NCBI GenBank assembly: GCA_027080545.1
Contig: JALWRV010000249.1
Location: 1-10,941, forward strand
DNA: 10,941 nt
Source of the DNA: Parvularculaceae bacterium
GTDB taxonomy: Bacteria > Pseudomonadota > Alphaproteobacteria > Caulobacterales > Parvularculaceae
Reading direction: 5' to 3'
Position 1 is the stretch's first letter; every line of letters starts with the position of its first letter. The notes below the pieces were generated by a model. The model saw only the letters and a list, made by a program, of their open reading frames with translations, was not told the DNA's origin and did not search any database. Shown here piece by piece: positions 1 through 5,319 of the stretch. The translations under genes and the position numbers were made by a program.

Positions 1-40
1 CTACCCATGAAAAATTGCGCTTTTGACCATTAGACTGCAT
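1..40 (-). CDS. 5' end of an unidentified minus-strand gene (partial)
   Basis: An ATG at 40-38 opens a frame that runs off the left edge and reads MQSNGQKRNFSWV. A purine-rich GAGAGGG at about 47-53 lies a suitable distance upstream as a ribosome binding site. Thirteen residues are too few to assign a family. The call rests only on the start codon, the binding site and the long gene-free stretch upstream, which would suit a promoter region. Confidence 0.4.
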   Translation of the reverse strand, partial: MQSNGQKRNFSWV

Positions 41-202
41 CGTGAATCCCTCTCATTTGCTCATGCCGACGGCACGCTACGTGACATGATAGTTGCTGGC
101 AAGCAGGAAATAAGTGATGAATGTCACCCTCTGGGATAGATTTTTTGGGGTCACAAACAGAGAAAATCTGGAAATTGCGCAATGTTGAATGGAAAAGGCG
201 CA

Positions 203-216
203 TTGATCATGATCAT
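203..216. promoter_or_regulatory. FNR/FixK-like box
   Basis: TTGAT-CATG-ATCAT matches the known FNR/FixK consensus TTGAT-N4-ATCAA at nine of ten defined positions. It also contains a perfect 12-base palindrome (TGATCATGATCA, 204-215). It lies about 160 bases upstream of the minus-strand start at 40 and downstream of the glutathione transferase gene, so the left-edge gene is the more likely target. No clear -10/-35 pair was found at the right distance. The role in oxygen-responsive control is an inference from the match alone. Confidence 0.3.
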
Positions 217-227
217 AGGTGGTCCGT

Positions 228-289
228 CCCCGCCAGATGAGCGGGGCTTGAACCTTTAATTCGCCAAAACCCGCTGGATTCCGGCGAAT
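228..289. repeat. Two neighbouring inverted repeats in a gene-free stretch
   Basis: The gene-free stretch 41-326 contains two inverted repeats here. The first pairs CCCCGC (228-233) with GCGGGG (241-246) around a 7-base loop. The second pairs ATTCGCC (259-265) with GGCGAAT (283-289) around a 17-base loop. Neither is followed by a T run on either strand, so they are not textbook terminators. They may fold in the 3' end of the glutathione transferase transcript or in the leader of the left-edge gene. No coding sequence is credible in this stretch. Confidence 0.4.
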
Positions 290-290
290 C

Positions 291-308
291 ACTCAAACAA
301 TTTTGAGT
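291..308 (-). terminator. Hairpin after the glutathione transferase gene
   Basis: ACTCAAA (291-297) and TTTGAGT (302-308) pair perfectly around a 4-base loop, 18 bases beyond the minus-strand stop codon at 327. The position suits transcript termination or 3' end protection. The stem is AT-rich and no T run follows on the minus strand, so intrinsic termination would be weak. Confidence 0.35.
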
Positions 309-326
309 AATATTTCAAGGGCCATA

Positions 327-950
327 TTATTCTGTATAGCCAAACTCACCAACAAAGGCCTCTTTTACCCCCGGCACATTTCGAACGCGAGCACGATGAG
401 CCGCAAGAATTGGGAATTTCTTTGTTAGACGGTTATCAACCTTACTCTCCCAATGAATTGTTGACGCAAGATAAAGGTCTGCCAGAGACATAAAGTCGCC
501 GGCAATGAAATCATGATCGCTCAATTGTTTTGCAATCAGTTGGTAATGGGAGAACAATTCCTTTTCCGCTAGAGCGTATGCAACTTTTTCTCCGTCGCCT
601 TCTCCGCCAAAACGGGATGGATAGAACATGCGAACCCATACGGGGTGCAAGGTTGCATAAACAAAGAACAACCACTTCAACGCTTGCGCCCCCTCAGCGC
701 TAGCCAGATCGGGCATTAAACGGGCCTCTTTATTGCGAGCGGATAACCATAGATTGATGGCCCCGCCTTCGCTTACGGTATGATCACCATCTACGATTGC
801 GGGCACTTTGCCGAGTGGATTGGCTTTTAGAAAATCCGCACTTTTATTAGCCGTATCGACAATCATTGTTTCGTGGGATTCTTGGGTAAGAGTGAGCGCG
901 GTTTTGACCGCAACAGAGCAAGAAGAAGGCAGGTGGTAAAATTTAAGCAT
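327..950 (-). CDS. Glutathione S-transferase family protein
   Basis: This 207-residue protein has the two-domain GST layout and usual length. The N-terminal thioredoxin-like domain covers about residues 1-75 and holds the glutathione-site signature NPLGKVPAI with VSEGGAI after it. The helical C-terminal domain follows and contains the N-capping motif AGDFMSLADLYLAS. Near the start, LPSSCSVAVKTAL places Cys11 where beta-class bacterial GSTs carry their active-site cysteine, with serines beside it. Such cytosolic enzymes conjugate glutathione to, or remove it from, electrophilic compounds; the substrate cannot be told. AAGGAG ends 7 bases before the ATG. It lies 65 bases downstream of the DUF1330 gene on the same strand and is probably co-transcribed with it under the divergent TetR regulator. 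Confidence 0.92.
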   Translation of the reverse strand: MLKFYHLPSSCSVAVKTALTLTQESHETMIVDTANKSADFLKANPLGKVPAIVDGDHTVSEGGAINLWLSARNKEARLMPDLASAEGAQALKWLFFVYATLHPVWVRMFYPSRFGGEGDGEKVAYALAEKELFSHYQLIAKQLSDHDFIAGDFMSLADLYLASTIHWESKVDNRLTKKFPILAAHRARVRNVPGVKEAFVGEFGYTE

Positions 951-1015
951 AGATATCTCCTTTCCAGCCCCCCGTGAGGCCGGATTTTGAATTCAAACAG
1001 TGATGGAAAGCGGAT

Positions 1016-1306
1016 TTATTCAGCCGATTGATAGGCAATGAGCGTCATGTCACAAGCCTGATTGCGCAGTTCGCTTAGTTCTTGATAGGCCTTTGAGGCA
1101 AACCAATCATCCACAGACTTCATATCCGGAAAGCTGATCACGCCGACATTATGAGGCGATGCCTCGCCCAAGAGAGCTTTGGCGAGGCCACCCCGTAAAA
1201 TGGGTTTGCCCCCATAAGCCGCCATGCTTGCGCCAGCCTTAGCGGCGTAGTCCTGCATTTTCTGGGGGTCTTTCACACGTAGGGTCGATATTAAAAATGC
1301 CGTCAT
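1016..1306 (-). CDS. DUF1330 family protein (dimeric alpha-beta barrel)
   Basis: This 96-residue protein matches the DUF1330 pattern: an N-terminal strand (AFLISTLRVKDPQKMQDYAAK), a central AYGGKPILRGG turn, then ISFPDMKSVDDWFASKAYQELSELR near the end. The family forms small ferredoxin-like dimeric barrels of unclear function; monooxygenase-like or stress roles have been suggested. An AGGAAAGGAA ribosome binding site lies just before the ATG. It is the first gene of a likely two-gene unit with the downstream glutathione transferase. Its promoter overlaps two operator-like sites shared with the divergent TetR gene, so induction by the TetR ligand is likely. The partner GST hints at a detoxification role, which is inference. 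Confidence 0.85.
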   Translation of the reverse strand: MTAFLISTLRVKDPQKMQDYAAKAGASMAAYGGKPILRGGLAKALLGEASPHNVGVISFPDMKSVDDWFASKAYQELSELRNQACDMTLIAYQSAE

Positions 1307-1337
1307 GGGGTTCCTTTCCTGATGGAAATAGCTAATA

Positions 1338-1388
1338 TGTACATAGGTGGATAATACACAAAATTATTGTATTGTCCACAGATGTACA
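1338..1388. promoter_or_regulatory. Paired TetR-type operator sites in the divergent promoter
   Basis: Two 21-base arms (1338-1358 and 1368-1388) form a large inverted repeat that pairs at 18 of 21 positions, separated by 9 bases. Each arm is itself an imperfect palindrome of the form TGTA-N13-TACA, so this can be read as two operator copies facing each other with centres 30 bases apart, about three helical turns. The arms cover the predicted promoters of both divergent units. A TetR dimer, or a pair of dimers, bound here would block both. TetR regulators commonly bind such sites beside their own gene; binding here is inferred. Confidence 0.7.
1351..1378 (-). promoter_or_regulatory. Promoter for DUF1330-GST
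   Basis: On the minus strand TGGACA (1378-1373) is one base off the -35 consensus, and TATTAT (1356-1351) is one base off the -10 consensus, with 16 bases between. Transcription would start near 1344, giving a leader of about 38 bases. Both elements lie inside the operator arms. Confidence 0.55.
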
Positions 1389-1395
1389 AAATAAT
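1367..1395 (+). promoter_or_regulatory. Promoter for tetR-tag
   Basis: TTGTAT (1367-1372), 17 bases, then AATAAT (1390-1395), which is one base off the -10 consensus. The -35 element is weak. It overlaps the right operator arm, which fits autorepression of the TetR gene. The leader would be about 28 bases. Confidence 0.45.
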
Positions 1396-1429
1396 TTCAT
1401 CACGAAATTGCGAGAACCATTGAGGCCCC

Positions 1430-2035
1430 ATGGGACGCCCTGTAAAATTTGATAAAGATCAGGCGGTTGAAACCGTGATGAACGAGATATGGCACCATGG
1501 CTTTGATCGTTCTTCCGTCAAAGCGCTTTCAGAAAAGCTGAACATCACCCGCTCCAGTTTTTACAATGCTTTTGGCAGCCGTGATGAACTGTTCCAGCGG
1601 GCGATTGAACGCTATTTCGCGCAAGCGCCTGACCGTCCCTTGCATAGAGCAACACCGCAAACCCCGATACGGCCGCTTATCACCAATGTGTTTCGAGAGA
1701 TTTGCCGAAGCCGAGCAAAAGATCCTGACGGGCGCGGGTGCCTCGTCGTCAACGGGGTAGCCGAGCTTTGTCCCATCGAAGACCAAATCGGCGCCCTGCT
1801 CGCCAATGCGCTTATGGGCAGTATTCAATGCATAACGCAGCTTTTGGAATGGGCCCGCGCTCAAGGGGAAATTTCCGATGATGTTGATGTACCTTCCTTG
1901 GCCCTCGCGGTACAGAATCTCATGGTTGGGTTGAGCGTTGTTTCCAAAGTTATCCGCGAAGAAGATGCATTATGGGCTGCCACCGCCCTCACCCTTAAAG
2001 GTTTAGACCTATATTCCGAGGAAACAGATGCGTAA
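1430..2035 (+). CDS. TetR/AcrR family transcriptional regulator
   Basis: This 201-residue protein has a standard TetR length. The N-terminal DNA-binding domain covers about residues 7-55, with the helix-turn-helix signature VKALSEKLNITRSSFYNAFGS (about 30-50) followed by RDELFQRAI. The C-terminal ligand domain carries RGCLVVNGVAEL (about 102-113), typical of TetR proteins in the NemR/AcrR neighbourhood. Cysteines lie at 92, 104, 114 and 134; Cys104 falls in a region where related regulators use a cysteine to sense electrophiles, but that function here is inference. A GAGG lies 4 bases before the ATG, a tight spacing. It diverges from DUF1330-GST across operator-like sites and overlaps the next gene by 8 bases. 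It is probably a self-limiting repressor of both units. Confidence 0.92.
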   Translation: MGRPVKFDKDQAVETVMNEIWHHGFDRSSVKALSEKLNITRSSFYNAFGSRDELFQRAIERYFAQAPDRPLHRATPQTPIRPLITNVFREICRSRAKDPDGRGCLVVNGVAELCPIEDQIGALLANALMGSIQCITQLLEWARAQGEISDDVDVPSLALAVQNLMVGLSVVSKVIREEDALWAATALTLKGLDLYSEETDA

Positions 2036-2696
2036 ATTTGATAGCCTTTATAAGACTGCCGCTAAACGAAAAGGGGGGCCCAAGGCCCTAGAGGCTTTGC
2101 TCGTAAAACCTCTGACAAAAAAGAAACTGCAAGCAATATCGGATGATCGATGGCTATCGGCCATGGCACGACAAATTTTTCAAGCGGGGTTTAGCCGCAA
2201 AGTCATTGCTGATAAATGGCCGGGATTTGAGAAGGCTTTTGATAAATTTTCTCCACGGCAGGTTGCTCTTTATGGGGACAAGGAGATTGATCGCCTACTC
2301 GCTAATAAAAATATCGTGCGCAATGGTCAAAAGATAACGGCGGTTATCAAAAACGCCACCTTCATCAACGAGCTGTCCCGCGAATATGGGGGTGCCGGAA
2401 CATTTTTTGCCCAATGGCCGAGCCATGACCTTGATACCCTTTTGGAATTGATGAAAAAAGACGGAAACCGCCTAGGAGGAAATACTGGACAACGTTTTTT
2501 GCGAATGATGGGGCGCGATTGCTATGTTCTTACGCCCGATGTGGTAAAGCGCTTAATCGCTGAAAATATTATCAAAAAGCTCCCAAGCAGCAAGCGCGAC
2601 ATGACCGCGGTACAATCAGCTTTCAATCAATGGCATGAACAATCCAACCGCTCCTATGCTGAGACAAGTCAAATATTGGCTATGTCGGTTGGGTAG
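2028..2696 (+). CDS. Tag-like DNA-3-methyladenine glycosylase family protein
   Basis: The 222-residue product resembles the adenine glycosylase (Tag, COG2818) family. DRWLSAMARQIFQAGFSRKVI (about 40-60) corresponds to the Tag segment around EGQQAGLSW, and NIVRNGQKITAVIKNA (95-110) to GIIRHRGKIQAIIGNA. Known Tag enzymes remove 3-methyladenine from alkylated DNA. Two departures are visible: the position of the E. coli Tag active-site Glu38 aligns with Gln49, and the zinc-binding Cys/His residues at both ends of classic Tag are absent. It therefore belongs to a divergent branch whose activity is not certain. The ATG overlaps the tetR stop in ATGCGTAA and has GAGGA upstream, so translation is probably coupled. 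Pairing with GST and TetR suggests a shared response to alkylating or electrophilic damage. Confidence 0.8.
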   Translation: MRKFDSLYKTAAKRKGGPKALEALLVKPLTKKKLQAISDDRWLSAMARQIFQAGFSRKVIADKWPGFEKAFDKFSPRQVALYGDKEIDRLLANKNIVRNGQKITAVIKNATFINELSREYGGAGTFFAQWPSHDLDTLLELMKKDGNRLGGNTGQRFLRMMGRDCYVLTPDVVKRLIAENIIKKLPSSKRDMTAVQSAFNQWHEQSNRSYAETSQILAMSVG

Positions 2697-2769
2697 ACAC
2701 ACCCCCGAACCCTCGAAGGGGCGATGCACCGGCGAGACTCACCACTGCGTTCACAGGAATAATTGATTC

Positions 2770-2788
2770 ACAGGATCAGCTATCCTGT
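2770..2788. terminator. Hairpin between tag-like gene and tRNA
   Basis: ACAGGAT (2770-2776) and ATCCTGT (2782-2788) pair perfectly around a 5-base loop. It lies 74 bases after the tag-like stop and beyond the tRNA 3' end on the other strand, so it could end either transcript. No T run follows, so intrinsic termination is uncertain. Confidence 0.35.
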
Positions 2789-2794
2789 TGCACC

Positions 2795-2835
2795 CTTCAA
2801 ATTCTATTTTTGGCAAAGCCAAACCGAATTTGAAG
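2795..2835 (-). terminator. Long hairpin directly after tRNA-Gly
   Basis: CTTCAAATTC (2795-2804) pairs perfectly with GAATTTGAAG (2826-2835), and the loop holds a second stem TTTGGC-AAA-GCCAAA (2809-2823). The outer arm starts at the base next to the tRNA CCA end. It is well placed as a tRNA trailer, a processing signal or a bidirectional terminator between convergent units. There is no long T run after the outer stem. Confidence 0.5.
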
Positions 2836-2909
2836 TGGAGCGGGTAACGGGAATCGAACCCGTAACTTAAGCTTGGGAAGCTCGCGTGATACCTTTTCAC
2901 CATACCCGC
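2836..2909 (-). tRNA. tRNA-Gly (anticodon CCC)
   Basis: A complete 74-base cloverleaf with an encoded CCA. The acceptor stem GCGGGTA/TACCCGC is fully paired. The D stem is GTGA/TCAC with GG in the loop, and the T arm is ACGGG-TTCGATT-CCCGT. The anticodon loop TTCCCAA places CCC at 34-36 (plus-strand 2875-2877), which reads GGG glycine codons. The anticodon stem CGAGC/GCTTA has a G-U pair and a C-A mismatch at its outer end. The tRNA lies convergent with the tag-like gene and divergent from the radical SAM gene. Upstream, TGACACC occurs twice with a 9-base period (2914-2929). Confidence 0.95.
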
Positions 2910-3024
2910 CCAATGACACCAGTGACACCGGGATGCTCACTGACCCCCATATCAAATATAGGCGCAAAAGCAAGAGGGTGCGTTCACGGGCAGAAGGTTG
3001 GCCTGCTTCAGCCCGCTTGCCCAG

Positions 3025-3047
3025 CCCCTTCACCTTTTGGCGAGGGG
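3025..3047. repeat. REP-like GC-rich palindrome
   Basis: CCCCTT (3025-3030) and GAGGGG (3042-3047) flank an ACC-TTTT-GGC core. This is the form of a widespread class of short intergenic palindromes in proteobacteria, whose minus-strand reading gives SPSPKGEGAG-like peptides. Only one copy is in the window, so repeat status is inferred from resemblance. It sits just before or within the putative promoter of the radical SAM operon. Confidence 0.4.
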
Positions 3048-3056
3048 GAGCATAAT
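3029..3056 (+). promoter_or_regulatory. Possible promoter of the radical SAM-proBA gene run
   Basis: TTCACC (3029-3034), 16 bases, then CATAAT (3051-3056), which is one base off the -10 consensus. A start near 3063 would leave a leader of about 35 bases. The -35 element overlaps the REP-like palindrome. No other likely promoter was seen in the short junctions of the five-gene run. Confidence 0.35.
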
Positions 3057-3097
3057 CTGCTTGGCATCATTGAGACAGGCTGGCATTCTCGGGCGCT

Positions 3098-4048
3098 ATG
3101 ATCAATGAGACCAATACTACAAATAAAATTGGGGGCAAGTTTTGCGACCCGAATCTGACAGCCACAGGCGAAACACGGGCCGAGGTGGCCGTGCACCAGC
3201 TAGAGACCCTGTGGTTTAATACCGGCACCTTGTGCAATATTACTTGCGAAAATTGCTATATTCTGTCCTCCCCTACCAATGACCGGCTGGTCTATTTAAC
3301 CCCGGAAGATGTGGCCCCCTTTCTCGATCAGGCCAAGGCCTTGGGCACCAGAGAGATCGGCTTTACCGGGGGCGAGCCCTATCTCAACCCCGATATGAAC
3401 CGCCTGACCGAAATGGCGCTGGCAATGGGATTTGAAGTTTTGGTGTTGACCAACGCCATGCGCCCCATGCAACGGCCCCGGGTGCGCGCAGGCCTGTTGG
3501 CTTTGCACCAACAATATGGGGCGCAACTGACCATGCGGGTCAGTCTTGATCATTATTCCCAAGAGCTGCACGAAAAAGAGCGCGGCCCAGACAGTTTTGC
3601 CCCCACCATGGAAGGGCTTGAATGGTTGTCTCAAGAAGGGTTTAAGCTGGCCGCCGCCGGGCGCACCTGTTGGGGCGAAACAGAAGACGAAGCCCGCAAA
3701 GGCTATCACGCCCTGTTTACCGCGCGGAATATTCACATTGATGCTTTTGACCCGGCGGCATTGGTGCTGTTTCCGGAAATGGAGGCCGATGGCGACCCCC
3801 CGGAAATTACCACCCAATGCTGGGATATTTTGGGCAAATCGCCCGATGATATTATGTGCGCCACATCGCGCATGGTGGTAAAACGCAAAGGGGCTGACAA
3901 AGCCACCGTCGCCTCTTGCACCTTGTTGCCCTATGAACCAGCATTTGATCTGGGAGAAGATCTAGGGCGCGCTTTGCGGCCAGTAAAGTTGAACCACCCC
4001 TTTTGCGCAACTTTTTGTGTGCTTGGGGGCGGCTCCTGCTCTGTATAA
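3098..4048 (+). CDS. Radical SAM enzyme of unknown function
   Basis: This 316-residue protein carries the radical SAM cluster motif CNITCENC (Cys46, Cys50, Cys53), followed by GFTGGEPYLNP (about 88-98), the usual SAM-binding GGE motif. Such enzymes cleave S-adenosylmethionine with a [4Fe-4S] cluster to start radical chemistry. The C-terminal part has further cysteines at 241, 254, 274, 303, 307 and 314; the FCATFC...GGGSCS ending could hold an auxiliary iron-sulfur cluster, as in SPASM-type enzymes, though the spacing is not the classic one. The conserved start region KFCDPNLTATGETRAEV suggests a defined subfamily, but I cannot name its substrate. The ATG has only a poor ribosome binding site. 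It leads a gene run with an exported protein 22 bases downstream and a methyltransferase. Confidence 0.85.
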   Translation: MINETNTTNKIGGKFCDPNLTATGETRAEVAVHQLETLWFNTGTLCNITCENCYILSSPTNDRLVYLTPEDVAPFLDQAKALGTREIGFTGGEPYLNPDMNRLTEMALAMGFEVLVLTNAMRPMQRPRVRAGLLALHQQYGAQLTMRVSLDHYSQELHEKERGPDSFAPTMEGLEWLSQEGFKLAAAGRTCWGETEDEARKGYHALFTARNIHIDAFDPAALVLFPEMEADGDPPEITTQCWDILGKSPDDIMCATSRMVVKRKGADKATVASCTLLPYEPAFDLGEDLGRALRPVKLNHPFCATFCVLGGGSCSV

Positions 4049-4070
4049 TTTTGTTTTTAAAGGCCTCTCG

Positions 4071-4616
4071 ATGTTTATTAAACCTCTGTCTCTAACAATT
4101 GCATTTTTATTATGCATCATGCCCGCGGCCCATGGCCAAAACGTCGATAGCCCGCCGCCCTGTTCGGCACCGGAATTTCGCCAGCTTGATTTCTGGGTTG
4201 GGGATTGGAATTTATGGTATGACCAAGGGCCAAACAAACCCAAGGGCACAGCGCATAATAGCATCACCAAAGATGAATATGGTGCCTGCGTCATCACCGA
4301 GCGCTTTTCCATGCCCGGCTTTACCGGCACCAGCCTTTCTATTTTTCACAAAGGCACAGGTCTTTGGCGCCAGACATGGGTTGATGATAGTGGCAATTAT
4401 TTTGATCTTGCTGGTGGCCCCGCCCCAGAAGGGGCTGATTTTGATTTCTATCTTGAGCAAGTCCACCCCAAGGGCATGACAAGCCGCCATTTGCGTATGA
4501 TTTGGCAAATCAAGGATGAGGATAATCTCGTCTGGCGTTGGCAGGGACGCAAAACCGATCAAGAAGACTGGCAGGATTTGTGGGTTCTATATTATGAGCG
4601 CGCCACAGATGGATAA
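4071..4616 (+). CDS. Exported lipocalin-like protein of unknown function
   Basis: The ATG at 4071 is chosen over an in-frame ATG at 4017 because it gives a signal peptide (FIKPLSLTIAFLLCIMPAAHG, cleavage probably after residue 22) and has AAAGG just upstream; 4017 would overlap the radical SAM gene. The 181-residue product continues with RQLDFWVGDWNLWYD (about 37-51), typical of small lipocalin-like or DUF1579-like beta-barrels. It has repeated Trp/Tyr-rich strands (GLWRQTWVDDSGNYFDL, LVWRWQGR, WVLYYER). Cys31 and Cys73 are the only cysteines after the signal peptide and could form a disulfide in the periplasm. Family membership is by pattern and the ligand is unknown. It overlaps the next gene by up to 23 bases, so the two are translated from one message. 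Confidence 0.75.
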   Translation: MFIKPLSLTIAFLLCIMPAAHGQNVDSPPPCSAPEFRQLDFWVGDWNLWYDQGPNKPKGTAHNSITKDEYGACVITERFSMPGFTGTSLSIFHKGTGLWRQTWVDDSGNYFDLAGGPAPEGADFDFYLEQVHPKGMTSRHLRMIWQIKDEDNLVWRWQGRKTDQEDWQDLWVLYYERATDG

Positions 4617-5274
4617 ACCCCCTAAGGACAGAAAACTATCTATCGCGCTGGAGCCGCGTGAAATACAAGAAGAGCGCCTGTTTTCGCCTTCGGCCGGGCG
4701 CAATAAGGATTTTATTGCCGAGGCTTTTGGCGCATTGATGCGCGATTGCCGCAATATTGTCGAGATTGCCTCCGGCACCGGCGAACACGCCATTGCCATT
4801 TGCAAAGCGCGCCCTAATTTGCACTATTTTCCTTCCGACCCGGACCCGCAATCACGGCGCTCTATAGAAGCGTGGCGTCGCCATGAAAACATGCAACAGC
4901 AAATTGCCGCAGCCCTTGATATTGATAGCCGCCGGAGCGATTGGATTGAAAATTTTAATGGTGTAGATGGCATTGTTTGCATCAATATGATTCACATTGC
5001 GCCTTTTGCTGCTTGCGAGGGGTTGTTCAAAGGGGCCGGAAAATTACTGCCTGTGGGTGGAAAACTGTTTCTTTATGGGCCGTTTATGCGGGAGGGGGAG
5101 ACCGCCCCTTCCAATCTTGACTTTGATCGTTCCCTTAAATCGCGCAATCCTGATTGGGGGGTGCGGGACATTGATCGCGCGCTTGTGCCCCTCGCCCATG
5201 AGAACGGAATGGTGCTGACATCTATCCGGCCCATGCCAGCCAATAATCATGTGTTGATTTTCAAGAAAGATTGA
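4594..5274 (+). CDS. DUF938 SAM-dependent methyltransferase
   Basis: This 226-residue protein fits DUF938 well. SPSAGRNKDFIAEAF (about 31-45) is the family's opening signature, and NIVEIASGTGEHAIAI (about 54-69) is the glycine-rich SAM-binding motif I. NMIHIAPFAACEGLF (131-145), GGKLFLYGPF and NPDWGVRDI are later family motifs. The fold is that of class I methyltransferases; the natural substrate of DUF938 proteins is not established. The start is uncertain: ATG 4594 (used here) overlaps the upstream gene by 23 bases, while ATG 4609 would overlap in ATGGATAA, an 8-base overlap like that of tetR and the tag-like gene. Neither has a strong binding site. The gene lies directly before proB. Confidence 0.88.
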   Translation: MSAPQMDKPPKDRKLSIALEPREIQEERLFSPSAGRNKDFIAEAFGALMRDCRNIVEIASGTGEHAIAICKARPNLHYFPSDPDPQSRRSIEAWRRHENMQQQIAAALDIDSRRSDWIENFNGVDGIVCINMIHIAPFAACEGLFKGAGKLLPVGGKLFLYGPFMREGETAPSNLDFDRSLKSRNPDWGVRDIDRALVPLAHENGMVLTSIRPMPANNHVLIFKKD

Positions 5275-5319
5275 CACCCATTCTTGCGCCCGCCTCTCAC
5301 AACAGGCATGGTCGGCCTC

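Noticed and set aside
73..83. Small palindrome CACG-CTA-CGTG
   Set aside because: Four-base arms are expected by chance, and nothing around it suggests a site.
77..292. 71-codon minus-strand frame in the left gene-free stretch
   Set aside because: It starts with GTG, has no ribosome binding site, spans the inverted repeats and resembles no family.
2836..2909. tRNA-Gly as an integration site for a mobile element
   Set aside because: No second copy of the tRNA 3' end and no integrase were seen in the window.
3296..3817. 173-codon minus-strand frame opposite the radical SAM gene
   Set aside because: It lies wholly within a clear radical SAM coding region and its product is low-complexity Gly/Gln/His-rich, typical of an antisense shadow.
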